Shown here: in pieces, positions 17,601 to 25,490 of the stretch | How the letters are laid out: every line of letters begins with the position of its first letter | Position numbering within the stretch: the first letter of the stretch is position 1 | Source of the DNA: Chloroflexota bacterium | Lineage (GTDB): Bacteria > Vulcanimicrobiota > JAMCWD01 | NCBI GenBank assembly: GCA_023475345.1 | Contig: JAMCWD010000003.1 | Span: forward strand, 1-63,625 | DNA length: 63,625 bases | Direction of reading: 5' to 3' | Notes under the pieces: model-generated | The model's input: the letters and a program-made list of their open reading frames with translations, nothing else | Database searches by the model: none | What the model was told of the DNA's origin: nothing | Made by a program: the position numbers and the translations under genes

Positions 17601-19421
17601 GGAGTCGCTTATTATATTGAAATGCGTATTGACACCGCCGAACTCGACGGAATCCGTCCCTGTAAAATTGTTCCCTGAAATGACAACGGTATCTCCCGGA
17701 TCGGCGCCGGGCGGCTCGACTGTGCTTATGGCCGGAGGCTGAGATGCGTTGACCGTGAAACCGGCTCCGTTGGAAGACCCCCTCAGCGAGCCGATTATAA
17801 CCTGCCCCGAAGATGCGCCGGGCGGGACTTCCGCGGCTATCAGCAGGTCGTCGAGAACTTGAAATTTTGCAGGAGTCTTATTGAACGAAACTCTGCCCGC
17901 TCCTTTGAAATGGCTCCCTTTTATCGTAACTTCGGTACCCGGAGAACCTTCCACGGGATCCATCGCTGTGATTGACGGGCGTAGGGATATTGTAAAGGCC
18001 AGATTTTTGGATGAACCGGTCAGAGTAACAGGCTCTTCAGGGGCATAGAGCATGTGGAGGCTCTGGTCGCCTTCATAAGCACTGTTGGGTATAGTAACGG
18101 ATACCGGGCCGTTCGATGCTCCTTCGGGGATAACTGCTTTTATCTTGTTGTCGTTGATGACTTCGAAGTTTGCCTTTATATCGTTATAAAAAGTAACTTT
18201 CGAGGCGCCGGAAAAATTGTCGCCGATAATTTCAATCTCGTCTCCGGGAATTCCCGAACCGGGAACGAAAGCTCTTATAAAAGGCGTGGGAGCGGAAAAC
18301 ATGCTGAAATCGCCGCCCCCGTCGGGGAGGATTTTCAAAACGGCTCCAGTTTCAGGATCTCTGCCGTAACCCTGGGCCGTAACCCCGGCAAGCGCTTCTT
18401 TCAAATTCTGGTTTTTGTCCGCCATGTAATTGAAAAGAAGGCATTCCGACCAACTGGCTTCTTTCGGATGAACCGGCCTGTCCCAGCCTCCGAAAGCATA
18501 CGCCCCTTTGCCTGTAAATGCTTTTTCCAGTGTATCGTTTGCGGCGCTTCCGGATGCCGATATAAAAACCAGGCTCGATGGAAAAACTACAGAACTGGCG
18601 CTGATGAAACCGGGGGAGAGACCGATGTATGTCCCGGGACACCCGCGTATCCTCACCCTGACCAGGTTCCCTGACAGAAAATCGCTTGAATACGGGAGGG
18701 ACGATCCATAAGTCGATTTCTGGCCGGAAACAAGAATGATATCCCCGCCGCCGGATAAAGCGGCGACGGTATCTATATAAACAAGGCTGTAGTTATCGAG
18801 TTTCTTGAAGTTTTCAAGGGAAACGTTTTGATCGTAATATTGACTGTTGGATTTGAAATCTACGGCGAAATCCGCCTGCTCCAGGCCGGACCTTATCGTG
18901 TCCAGCTTCCAGTCCGCCCAGGGACCGAAGCGCCATGCAAAAGGAGATAACATAACGGCCTTTTTGCCGGAAGAACCGTAGTTCGATGACGACCTGTTCG
19001 AAAAATCCTTTCCGGCCAGGAGCCTTTTCATATCTTCTCTGTCTTTTGCCGTCGGCCCGCCGGGAGAGGACGGCAGCCGGGCCAGGAATATTTCCTGGAC
19101 GCCGTTTTTATAAATAGTCCAGACGCCTGATTCATCCGGGAGAATGCTACAATCCTTAACGACGCCGGTACGGGATTTGAGCAGTTTTACCATATCGCCC
19201 ATTCCCGCCGCGATGTTCCCGTTTGATTTTATGAAGGATTCTTCAAACGCGGCGACGCCTTCATCGCCGGCGGCCTCCATGACTTTGAAGGCCTTTCCAT
19301 CAGGGGGCTTGGTAGCCGCATCGGAACAGCCTCCGAAAAGGAGCTGTGAAATCATAACCGGCAAAATCAAAAGCATGCATAAAAATCTGCTTTTTATACT
19401 GGAAGTTATTTTCATGTTCAA
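14682..19421 (-). CDS. Giant lipoprotein: IPT/TIG domains, PQQ-like propeller and RCC1-like propeller
   Basis: A 1579-residue lipoprotein. The signal peptide ends in lipobox LFGGC near residue 31. About residues 35-380 form a unique region with a Rossmann-like AVMLSPF..LVYID pattern that resembles a degenerate caspase-like fold. Six IPT/TIG domains follow (about 380-870), each with PGD-V-I-G-NF and A-VP--A-TG. Eight PQQ-type propeller blades come next (about 870-1230; GTVYIGS-D--LYALNPDG). The end (about 1230-1579) is a set of RCC1 blades (KKDGTVWTWG-N--GQLG-GT). Such modules bind proteins or sugars at the cell surface. A promoter and an AAGGCGG ribosome site precede the ATG. Confidence 0.85.
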   Translation of the reverse strand: MNMKITSSIKSRFLCMLLILPVMISQLLFGGCSDAATKPPDGKAFKVMEAAGDEGVAAFEESFIKSNGNIAAGMGDMVKLLKSRTGVVKDCSILPDESGVWTIYKNGVQEIFLARLPSSPGGPTAKDREDMKRLLAGKDFSNRSSSNYGSSGKKAVMLSPFAWRFGPWADWKLDTIRSGLEQADFAVDFKSNSQYYDQNVSLENFKKLDNYSLVYIDTVAALSGGGDIILVSGQKSTYGSSLPYSSDFLSGNLVRVRIRGCPGTYIGLSPGFISASSVVFPSSLVFISASGSAANDTLEKAFTGKGAYAFGGWDRPVHPKEASWSECLLFNYMADKNQNLKEALAGVTAQGYGRDPETGAVLKILPDGGGDFSMFSAPTPFIRAFVPGSGIPGDEIEIIGDNFSGASKVTFYNDIKANFEVINDNKIKAVIPEGASNGPVSVTIPNSAYEGDQSLHMLYAPEEPVTLTGSSKNLAFTISLRPSITAMDPVEGSPGTEVTIKGSHFKGAGRVSFNKTPAKFQVLDDLLIAAEVPPGASSGQVIIGSLRGSSNGAGFTVNASQPPAISTVEPPGADPGDTVVISGNNFTGTDSVEFGGVNTHFNIISDSEIEAIVPPGPTSGQVMVITPAGSSNGFDFRVVRTPAIISIEPEGGSRKAAVLIKGVNFTGAGKVTFNGKEAKFEILGDGVIKAAVPETASTGTVKVSSGPGDSNGMMFTVVSAPPEITSITPSSAGPGDEVLIAGNNFYTVKAAVFNGVNARFAVLDNNNIRAEIPAHASTGPVVITSPEGPSNKAGFTVTPVSGPPVIKSLSSPCGRGGDTVVITGKKLIGAAEVKFNGIKARFDVVSDDRIDAVVPGHATTGPVSVTAPNGTSNGINFAVEKWSFKTGGEIRYSSAAIDDNGTIYFGSCDQNLYALNPDGSKKWAFKTGGMVTSSPAIDDNGTIYFGSWDNNVYALNPDGAMKWKYKTGGYIHSSAALGHDGTVYFGSNDKHLYALNPDGTFKWRYFAGFGVYSPPSVGSDGTIYSGKAYDMIFALHPDGKLKWNYVSTCRIDGNPAIGPDGTVYIGSNDFNLYALDPDNGSVKWYYITKRYVYSSPVVGTDGSVYVGSNDGHLYALNPDGTFKWKYASANDIRSSPALCSDGTVYIGSDDHNIYAVNPGGTLKWKYTTGKDIWSSPSIGPDGTVYIGSLDGKLHAIYGDGKLADSPWPMFRKNLKHTSLTPCINPPMAGGIWHTLLLMKDGTVGAWGNNLHGQVGDGTMEHRSRMVRVKGLTGVRQVSAGSYHSMALKKDGTVWTWGKNEQGQLGNGTYVDSSLPVMVTGLSGITAVSAGGNHCIALKKDGTVWTWGANEFGQLGDGANVNRNTPIMVKGIRNAISISAGYGHCYVLRSDETAWSWGEGDHGELASGKKDNESHPVRIPLKNVVLLRSGGHHGLALLEDGSFWTWGMNCAGQIGNCLGGKGFDYENVDLPVKLPISGVVNMAGGYEFTLALKKDGVVWSWGMNRNGELGIGKNILLNNRPIKTEMKDVMSIAAGGHHGLAITKDGSLWEWGSNDNGQIGDGTLEKRYSPVKIPGYKYKY

Positions 19422-19941
19422 TTCCGCCTTAATAAGTGAAAACTAAAATATAACTATTTTAATTTGAGTTTTCAATTCCTTCAATTCCTCCAATTTTTTC
19501 ATTTCCCTGTCCGTCTTCCCCGATAGAAGAAAGAAATGAACAGGGTGATGTAATTCATGACCCGCATAATACTTCCTTAGTTGTATTTACCGATTGTCTT
19601 ATAGAATATGCCGTGGCTTTTTGAAAGCTGTGAAAAATTCGGGCTGCATTCCGTCAAAGAGAGAGTAACGGGGAGGGTGCGGGAATGACGAATTTCCTGT
19701 TTTCCTGTTCTATTCAGGAATGAGGCTCTGTCATTTTTTTCTTATATATATTGCAGTGTAGAATCGCAAACTTCAGCCAGAAAAAGTGTTGCCTTTGTCC
19801 TGACAACAAGTGTTATCTATCGAGACTAGAAACTAGAGACTGGAGTCTAGATCGCCGAACCGGTTTTTTTCGCCCTCTGCAAATCTGTGCAATTTAATGC
19901 CCTTAATCAACCCGGAGGCTCGTTGCCAGGTAATTGAACGC
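19422..19941. other. Long intergenic region with hairpins, no gene seen
   Basis: Besides the lipoprotein promoter this stretch holds a two-part fold. AATGAC near 19684 pairs with GTCATT near 19731, with an inner TTCCTG/CAGGAA stem, and seven T residues follow. This looks like a terminator or small RNA on the plus strand. A second motif, ACTAGAAACTAGAGACTGG and the following AGTCTAG (19824-19850), forms a small hairpin just past the ABC-F gene. I see no protein-like frame. Confidence 0.4.
19447..19475 (-). promoter_or_regulatory. Sigma-70-type promoter for the giant lipoprotein
   Basis: On the minus strand TTGAAA (19475-19470) and TATATT (19452-19447) are separated by exactly 17 bases. They lie 26 bases before the ATG of the giant lipoprotein. 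Neighbouring TCAATTCCT direct repeats could be an activator or repressor site. Confidence 0.6.
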
Positions 19942-21855
19942 CTACCCCTTTTCCGCCTGCTGGTAATACTCTTCCCACTTCCTGTTAAGCTCCATGATCT
20001 CCGAGCGGACCCTGTCGTGGCGTTCCCCGGCGTCTTTCTGCTTTTCAAGATCCAGATACAACGATGTATCCGCCAGTTCTTCTTCGATAACTTTCAATTC
20101 GAACTCTTTATCTTCGATCATCTCTTCGATTTCATGCATAAGCTTTTTATAATCGGGGCCTTTGGGTGGGGCGGCTTTCTTATGCTTCTGCTGTTTCTGT
20201 TTCCGCTTTTTTTTCTCCGGCACGGGCGCGGCCTTCGGGGCGGCTTTGCGTTCCTTCTTCTTTTTCTCGAAATATTCCGAATAATTGCCGAGATACTGGG
20301 AGATGCTTTCCCCGTCAAGCTCGAAAACTTTGTTAACGGTACGGTCGAGGAAGTAACGGTCATGGGAGATCATGACCACCGTGCCATCGAATTTTTCGAC
20401 AGCCTCTGCAAGGACTTCTCTGGACGATATATCCAAGTGGTTCGTCGGCTCGTCCAGCAATAAAAGGTTCACAGGCTTCAGTGTAAGCAGGGCAAGGGCG
20501 ACGCGGGATTTTTCGCCTCCGCTCAATTTCCCGATCTTCTTCAGCGCGGCGTCCCCGGTGATAAGGAAACTCCCCAGGCGGGTCCTTATCGCCTCGATGG
20601 AGATCCCCGATTTCAGCGAGCGGTAAATCTCATCGACCGGGGTATTTTCCATGTTCATGGTCTCGGACTGGAGTTGGGAGAAATAACTCGTCCTGGCCCA
20701 CGAATCAAGCTCGAACCTGCCCCCGTCGTAAATTTCAACCCCTGCGAATATCTTCAAAAGGGTGCTCTTGCCCACCCCGTTCGGGCCGACCAGCGCCACC
20801 CTGTCGCCGCGTTCAAGCTTGAACTCGCCTTTGAAATTTATAGTCCTGCCGGGATAATCTTTCCTGAGGTTCTTGAAATATAAGACGTCGCGGCGGCTCC
20901 CTTCCTCCAGGTTGAAGGAAAAATTAATGGATTTAAGATCAGGCGAGGGTGCTTCGATTTTTTCCATCTTTTCAAGCATCTTCTCCCTGCTCTTCACCGC
21001 GCTTGCCTTGGTGGCCTTGGCCCTGAACCTGTCGATGAACTTTTGATTCTTCTCGAGGAACTTCTGCCTGTCGTCGTAGTGTCTTTTCTGTACCTCGATC
21101 CTGCCCGATTTCTGCTCCAGGTAAGACGAGTAATTGCCTGTGAAAAGATTCAACCTGGAATTTTCCATCTCGCCTATCCTGCCTGTCAGCCTGTCCAGGA
21201 AATACCTGTCATGCGATACTACTATCATTGCGCCTTTGTGCCCGGAGAGGAAGCTTTCGAGCCATTCGAGAGACGGGATATCGAGGTGGTTGGTCGGCTC
21301 GTCAAGGAGCAGTACGGAGGGATACCTGAGCAGTATTTTCGCAAGCGCAATCCTCGTCTGCCAGCCGCCTGAAAACAGGCTTACCTTTTTATCGAGATCA
21401 TCTTTATTAAATCCCAGGCCGAAAAGCACTTTCAGGATATTTGCCTCCATCGCTTCCGGCTCGTAATGCTCGTATTTTTCCCGGATGAACCCGTACTCCG
21501 AAAGGAGAGCGTCCAGGGATCCGGCGCAGGCCGTCTCCATCTCGTCTTCTATCCTGCGGAGCCTTTCTTCGAGGACAGCGACATCTAAAAAAAGCGCCTC
21601 CATCTCTTTATAAAGGGAGCCGCCTGTTTTCAACTCTATTTCCTGGGGAAGATAAGCCACGCTTGCCCCCGGCGCAATATAAACATTGCCCGAATCAGGC
21701 TCGATGATGGAGGATATGATCTTCAAAAAGGTGCTTTTCCCGCTCCCGTTGACGCCTATCAAACCCAAAATGTCGCCGGGAGAGAGATGAAAACTTACAC
21801 CGTCCAGAACAACCTGTCCGCCGTATGCCTTTTTTATGTTATCGACTCTTAACAA
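19942..21855 (-). CDS. ABC-F family ATPase
   Basis: A 637-residue soluble protein with two ABC ATPase domains and no membrane segment, the ABC-F arrangement of ribosome-acting factors (EttA, Uup, YfmR relatives). The first domain has Walker A GVNGSGKST, a signature FSGGWQTR and Walker B LLLDEPTNHLD. The second has GPNGVGKST, LSGGEKSR and another DEPTNHLD. The linker between them is rich in Lys and Arg. The C-terminal tail (about 530-637) is very basic and then coiled coil, as in Uup-like members. The probable role is resolving stalled or antibiotic-bound ribosomes, but which subfamily is not certain. Confidence 0.93.
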   Translation of the reverse strand: MLRVDNIKKAYGGQVVLDGVSFHLSPGDILGLIGVNGSGKSTFLKIISSIIEPDSGNVYIAPGASVAYLPQEIELKTGGSLYKEMEALFLDVAVLEERLRRIEDEMETACAGSLDALLSEYGFIREKYEHYEPEAMEANILKVLFGLGFNKDDLDKKVSLFSGGWQTRIALAKILLRYPSVLLLDEPTNHLDIPSLEWLESFLSGHKGAMIVVSHDRYFLDRLTGRIGEMENSRLNLFTGNYSSYLEQKSGRIEVQKRHYDDRQKFLEKNQKFIDRFRAKATKASAVKSREKMLEKMEKIEAPSPDLKSINFSFNLEEGSRRDVLYFKNLRKDYPGRTINFKGEFKLERGDRVALVGPNGVGKSTLLKIFAGVEIYDGGRFELDSWARTSYFSQLQSETMNMENTPVDEIYRSLKSGISIEAIRTRLGSFLITGDAALKKIGKLSGGEKSRVALALLTLKPVNLLLLDEPTNHLDISSREVLAEAVEKFDGTVVMISHDRYFLDRTVNKVFELDGESISQYLGNYSEYFEKKKKERKAAPKAAPVPEKKKRKQKQQKHKKAAPPKGPDYKKLMHEIEEMIEDKEFELKVIEEELADTSLYLDLEKQKDAGERHDRVRSEIMELNRKWEEYYQQAEKG

Positions 21856-21925
21856 ATCCTGTCCCTGAATGTTTTAATTTACGAAAGGCATTGGGAAAAT
21901 TTGCCGGCGCCTTTTACCGGTTTCC

Positions 21926-22858
21926 TCACCAGTATTTGTATTGAAGTATAACGCCCGCATTCCCATCTGCAAAGACATTCGTACTTGTTATCCCCCAGAT
22001 GCCGTTTATATCCTCTGTTGTAGTGCTGTTCATGAGGATCCATCCACTACCGCCGTAATAAAGGATGACGCCGCCTGCTCCCCCGACAAATATAATGCTG
22101 TTGTTGGATCTCCACGCGCAGTAAAGATTTTCGCTCACGCCGCTGTCCATGTTCGTCCAGTTCGTCCCGTCAAATTTCTGGATCGTGCCGTTGTCGCCGA
22201 CTGCGTAAACTTCGGTGGATGAAGATGCCGCAACACCGTGGAGGTGCTCTGTAGTGCCGCTGTTCATGGGAGTGCATGCCCCCTGCCAGCGTATGATAGT
22301 GCCGTTTTCACCCACTATAAAAACATCGGTAGGTGTTGCGCCTGAAATAGCCCGCAGGTTTTCACCCGTCCCGGTGGCTATGCCCGACCATGCGAAGCCG
22401 TCGTATCTCAGCAGTGTTCCACCGTCCCCGGCAGCAAATACGTTGCCGGCTGAAGATCCCCACACCGCATAAAGGTGCTGTGCCGTGCCGCTGTTCATCA
22501 GGTACCAGTCTGTTCCCTGCCAGCGGGCTATCGTCCCGGTGTCCCCGACTGCGAAGACATCGTTTGTGCTTGCAGACCAGACGCCGGTAAAATTGTTGCC
22601 TACTCCGCTTGCCATCGCGCCCCATGTGAACCCGTTGTAATGGCGAATAACGCCTCCCTGCCCTACCGCGTAAACGTCTGCGCTGCCGGTCCCCCATATC
22701 GCGTTTAAATTTGATGTGATGCCTGAGGATAACGCCTTCCAGTAGGCACTGGACGACGGAGACCCGCCGCTTGAGCCACAACCGCAGATAGTGATGAAAA
22801 CCGCCAGTATTAGAATTGCCATTGCCGCCGTCATAAGTTTCTTCTGTTTTTTGTTCAT
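21926..22858 (-). CDS. Repeat lipoprotein, WD40/YCF48/BNR-like propeller
   Basis: A 310-residue lipoprotein with signal peptide and cysteine at ITICGCGSSGG. The mature part consists of seven imperfect repeats of about 40 residues, pattern W-S--DV-AVG--GTI-R--G--W--M-SGT-ENL--VWG. This should fold as a single beta-propeller in the YCF48/BNR-like group. Propellers of this type occur in predicted surface proteins of many environmental bacteria. Ligand unknown. The ATG is preceded by AAGGTGA. It stands alone between the ABC-F gene and the zinc-ribbon region. Confidence 0.75.
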   Translation of the reverse strand: MNKKQKKLMTAAMAILILAVFITICGCGSSGGSPSSSAYWKALSSGITSNLNAIWGTGSADVYAVGQGGVIRHYNGFTWGAMASGVGNNFTGVWSASTNDVFAVGDTGTIARWQGTDWYLMNSGTAQHLYAVWGSSAGNVFAAGDGGTLLRYDGFAWSGIATGTGENLRAISGATPTDVFIVGENGTIIRWQGACTPMNSGTTEHLHGVAASSSTEVYAVGDNGTIQKFDGTNWTNMDSGVSENLYCAWRSNNSIIFVGGAGGVILYYGGSGWILMNSTTTEDINGIWGITSTNVFADGNAGVILQYKYW

Positions 22859-23021
22859 TACACGTCACCTTCACCCGGTTGATTGGAGGATGACCCCTAC
22901 CGGGCGTCTCAATATTTTAACATATTTTTTAACAGGCTCCCCGGTTATGCCGGAAACATAAAAATTTCACCCGTAAATATTAGCCGGGCTTGATATTATA
23001 CCTTTTATAAACAGTACTGTC

Positions 23022-23065
23022 CAATAAAAAAGAAGAAGCCGCGCCCGGCATCTTCTTTTTTATTG
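23022..23065. terminator. Long inverted repeat, terminator of zinc-ribbon gene 1
   Basis: CAATAAAAAAGAAGA and TCTTCTTTTTTATTG flank a GC-rich core GCCGCGCCCGGC. On the minus strand this ends transcription 13 bases after the stop of the first zinc-ribbon gene. The arms are unusually long (15 bp). Confidence 0.75.
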
Positions 23066-23077
23066 AAAACTTAATAA

Positions 23078-23575
23078 TTACATGAATGTGGAAGTATCGA
23101 TATTCATCTCTTCAATCTTTCGCCTGTTCTCCCGGTTGATGCGCATTGCTTCATTGATGCGATCATTGCCATCGGCGATTAATTCAAGACCGTAATCGAT
23201 GTGGGCCGGGTCCAGATCTTCGATGTACAGCCTCATCTCGGAGATGCCCTGGTTATAAAGCTCGATCCCTGAAAATCCTATTTCCAGCTCTTCTCTGAAA
23301 TCTTCGAAAGATTCTTCCGGGATCTCGATCTCTCTTATTTCCATCTCCTTCTGGGCAAGGGCATTAAAGATATAGGCAAGGAAATCCGAATATTCATCGA
23401 CCGTCCATTCCCCGCTCTTAACCCTGTCACCGGCGTTCTTCAGCTTGTTATACCGATCATTGACCTTCGGCAGAGGAGCAATTTCCGCCTCGGCCATCTT
23501 TGGCAGAATAGCATTGCATTTCTGGCAGTAATTACTGCCCGGAGGATTGTTGTGCCCACATTTAATACAGAACAA
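23078..23575 (-). CDS. Zinc-ribbon protein, copy 1 of a duplicated pair
   Basis: A 165-residue protein. The N terminus carries a zinc ribbon of the double-zinc-ribbon type, C-I-K-C-GHNN..N-Y-C-Q-K-C (four cysteines within residues 3-20). The rest is acidic and helical (KVNDRYNKLKNAGDRVKSGE, then EIPEESFEDFREELEIGF). It has no signal peptide. Start is TTG at 23575, chosen because an AAAGGGGG ribosome site lies 8 bases upstream. The copy at 24874-25371 is about 90% identical in protein and shares flanking DNA. Function unknown; the acidic tail and ribbon suggest binding of a protein or nucleic acid. Confidence 0.8.
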   Translation of the reverse strand: MFCIKCGHNNPPGSNYCQKCNAILPKMAEAEIAPLPKVNDRYNKLKNAGDRVKSGEWTVDEYSDFLAYIFNALAQKEMEIREIEIPEESFEDFREELEIGFSGIELYNQGISEMRLYIEDLDPAHIDYGLELIADGNDRINEAMRINRENRRKIEEMNIDTSTFM

Positions 23576-23746
23576 TGGGCAAGCCCCCTTTCGGCATTCT
23601 CTGATTTCAGTATGATTTATTGAAAGATTGAAATCAATCGAATATCTGTAAACATCGTGTTAAAATGTTTCTAAATTGTTAACGATTTGTTAATTAAATG
23701 TTAACCGGGGATTTGACTTGCAATTACGCAGGTTTTCAGATTCTGA

Positions 23747-23844
23747 CGAGAACTGTGGGCAAAGAAACTTCTCTATAAAAAAGTAAATTTTTTTATAGAG
23801 TTACGCGAAGAGATGAGCACATGGAGAAGTGCCGAAAGTTCTCG
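23747..23844. ncRNA. Candidate structured RNA or cis-regulatory element
   Basis: CGAGAACT (23747-23754) pairs with AGTTCTCG (23837-23844). Inside it GGC can pair with GCC, then ACTTCTC (23767-23773) pairs with GAGAAGT (23824-23830). Within this sits CTCTATAAAAAA / TTTTTTTATAGAG (23771-23800). Three or four nested helices with conserved-looking internal loops (GTGGGCAAAG / GCCGAA) are unusual for random intergenic DNA. I could not match it to a known riboswitch. It lies upstream of the visible promoter for the plus-strand gene, so it may belong to a separate RNA or to the minus strand. Confidence 0.35.
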
Positions 23845-23947
23845 CCAGGCTCGAACAATATTTTACCGGTCGGCGCCGTTTTAAAATATACGTTTATTAA
23901 GGAACGAAGTTGATATAAATGTTAACAATTATTTAACAGCGGCTTTG

Positions 23948-23975
23948 TTTACTTTAACACAACCCGTGATATAAT
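23948..23975 (+). promoter_or_regulatory. Extended -10 promoter for the orphan coiled protein
   Basis: TTTACT (23948-23953), 16 bases, then TGATATAAT with TATAAT at 23970-23975. The start codon at 24008 follows an AAAGGGGG ribosome site. Confidence 0.6.
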
Positions 23976-24007
23976 AATATCGAAGTATTATAAAGGGGGT
24001 ATTCTCT

Positions 24008-24808
24008 ATGTCTAGTGAAATCAACAAAATATCATCGGGTTCGCAGAGCCTGGACCCGAAGGTATTTGAAAAGAATTTACAACACCTGGGTCGTCAGACC
24101 GATTCAATCCAGAAAAAAGATACCGATCAGCTTGCATCGGCCAGAGACACACTGGATCTGCATGATCGTTTCAGGGAGAAAGATACGGTAGATCTTTCCC
24201 GGGACGGCCAGAAGGCCGCCGAGCAGACCGGCCAGTTGCAGGAAATGGGCCGCGACAAGAAAGTCGAAAAAAAGAAAGCCGCCCAGGAAACCGAGAAATC
24301 GGATAAAGCCAAGACCGACCAGAAGCTTGACAGTATAAAAGAAGCCATAAAGGACGCCGGGAAGGCAACCGCAGCGAAAGAAACGGAAATATCCGCACCT
24401 GCGAGTTCAGGTGCAGCAGCAGAGGCCGGAGCCGAGATCAGCGCCGGGACAACTCCTGCATCGGGTACGGCGGCTGCAGACGAAACCGTCAAAGAAGCCA
24501 AGGGTACTGAGCCTGCCGGGAAAACTCCTCCAGGAGGTACTGCCGGCGACGGCGCCGCTTCTTCCGGGTCTGCAACAGACGCGGCCAATAAATATAAATC
24601 GACACAGGAAGATATTGAAGGTGCCCAAAAGATATTCATGGAAATGGCGGCCTCCCGCCAGAAATGGTTCACGGATATATGGAAGATCTTCCAGGATCTT
24701 CAGGATTATATAATGCAGACGGTCCAGCAAGTGCTGATAAACCGCGCTAAGGTTATGGATGAGATTTCCAAGGCATGGGGCGAAGTCATTCGCGGCGATT
24801 ACAAATAA
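24008..24808 (+). CDS. Orphan protein with charged coil, Ala/Gly-rich linker and amphipathic C-terminal helix
   Basis: A 266-residue protein with no signal peptide. Residues 1-45 are polar. Residues 46-65 contain two copies of a short motif, RDTLDLHD and KDTVDLSR. Residues of about 65-120 are a Lys/Glu/Gln-rich coil. About 120-195 form a low-complexity Ala/Gly/Ser/Pro/Thr linker. The last 60 residues form one long amphipathic helix with Trp and Ile (KWFTDIWKIFQDLQDY). This layout recalls secreted or surface-tethering proteins, but I recognise no family. It is flanked by two zinc-ribbon copies on the opposite strand. The KDTVDLS motif resembles KDSVSIS in the Gly-zipper protein at 26289. Confidence 0.75.
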   Translation: MSSEINKISSGSQSLDPKVFEKNLQHLGRQTDSIQKKDTDQLASARDTLDLHDRFREKDTVDLSRDGQKAAEQTGQLQEMGRDKKVEKKKAAQETEKSDKAKTDQKLDSIKEAIKDAGKATAAKETEISAPASSGAAAEAGAEISAGTTPASGTAAADETVKEAKGTEPAGKTPPGGTAGDGAASSGSATDAANKYKSTQEDIEGAQKIFMEMAASRQKWFTDIWKIFQDLQDYIMQTVQQVLINRAKVMDEISKAWGEVIRGDYK

Positions 24809-24822
24809 AATCACAACAAATT

Positions 24823-24853
24823 AAAGAAGAAGCCGGATGCGGCTTCTTCTTTT
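24823..24853. terminator. Bidirectional terminator between orphan protein and zinc-ribbon gene 2
   Basis: AAAGAAGAAGCC (24823-24834) and GGCTTCTTCTTT (24841-24852) are perfectly complementary with a 6-base loop and A/T tails on both sides. It lies between convergent stops at 24808 and 24874. Confidence 0.85.
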
Positions 24854-24873
24854 GCTCTTTGAAAACTTAATAA

Positions 24874-25371
24874 TTACATGAAGGTGGAAGTATCGATATA
24901 CATCTCCTCAAGTTTTCTCCTGTTCTCCCGGTTGATGCGCATTGCTTCGTTTATACGCTCATTTCCGTCGGCGATTAATTCAAGACCATAATCGATGTGA
25001 GCCGGATCCAAGTCTTCGATATATAGTTTCATCTCGGAGACGCCCTGGTTGTAAAGCTCGATCCCTGAAAATCCCATTTCCAACTCTTCCCTGAAATCTT
25101 CGAAAGCTTCTTCCGGGATCTCGATCTCTCTTATTTCCATTTCCTTCTGGGCAAGAGTATTGAAGATATTGCCAAGAAAATCCGAATACTCATCGACTGT
25201 CCATTCACCGCTCTTGACCTTGTCGCCGGCGTTCTTCAGTTGGTTATACCGCTCGTTGACCTTCGGCGGAGGAGCAACTTCCGTCTGAGCCATCTTGGGC
25301 AAAATAGCATTGCATTTCTGGCAGTAATTACTACCCGGAGGATTGTTGTGCCCACATTTAATACAGAGCAA
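24874..25371 (-). CDS. Zinc-ribbon protein, copy 2 of a duplicated pair
   Basis: A 165-residue paralogue of the gene at 23078-23575. It has the same four N-terminal cysteines (C-IKC-GHNN, NYC-QKC) and the same length, and differs at only about 15-20 positions, mostly conservative. It also uses a TTG start (25371) with an AAAGGGGG site, and the similarity continues some 15-20 bases beyond both ends of the frame. The two genes are in direct orientation about 1.8 kb apart. The duplication appears recent. Either copy could be redundant or could serve a different partner. Confidence 0.8.
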   Translation of the reverse strand: MLCIKCGHNNPPGSNYCQKCNAILPKMAQTEVAPPPKVNERYNQLKNAGDKVKSGEWTVDEYSDFLGNIFNTLAQKEMEIREIEIPEEAFEDFREELEMGFSGIELYNQGVSEMKLYIEDLDPAHIDYGLELIADGNERINEAMRINRENRRKLEEMYIDTSTFM

Positions 25372-25490
25372 TGGGCAAGCCCCCTTTCGGCATTTGAATA
25401 TTTTGATGATTTCGGTTTTTTTTCAACATTTCCTGCTTCCCTTAACTATTATATCAAGTAAAGACAATAAAAATAAAGGAGTAAATTGAA

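Larger units (their letters stand above)
23576..24007. other. AT-rich intergenic region with nested hairpin and GTTAAC sites
   Basis: The region separates divergent genes. It holds three GTTAAC palindromes (23678-23683, 23700-23705, 23921-23926), a nested inverted-repeat structure (23747-23844) and a strong plus-strand promoter (23948-23975). No protein frame is convincing. The repeated palindromes could be binding sites for a shared regulator of both divergent units. Confidence 0.5.

Noticed and set aside
23747..23844. Known riboswitch (GEMM, lysine, cobalamin, TPP, ZTP)
   Set aside because: Key conserved loops of these families are not present; kept only as an unassigned structured candidate.
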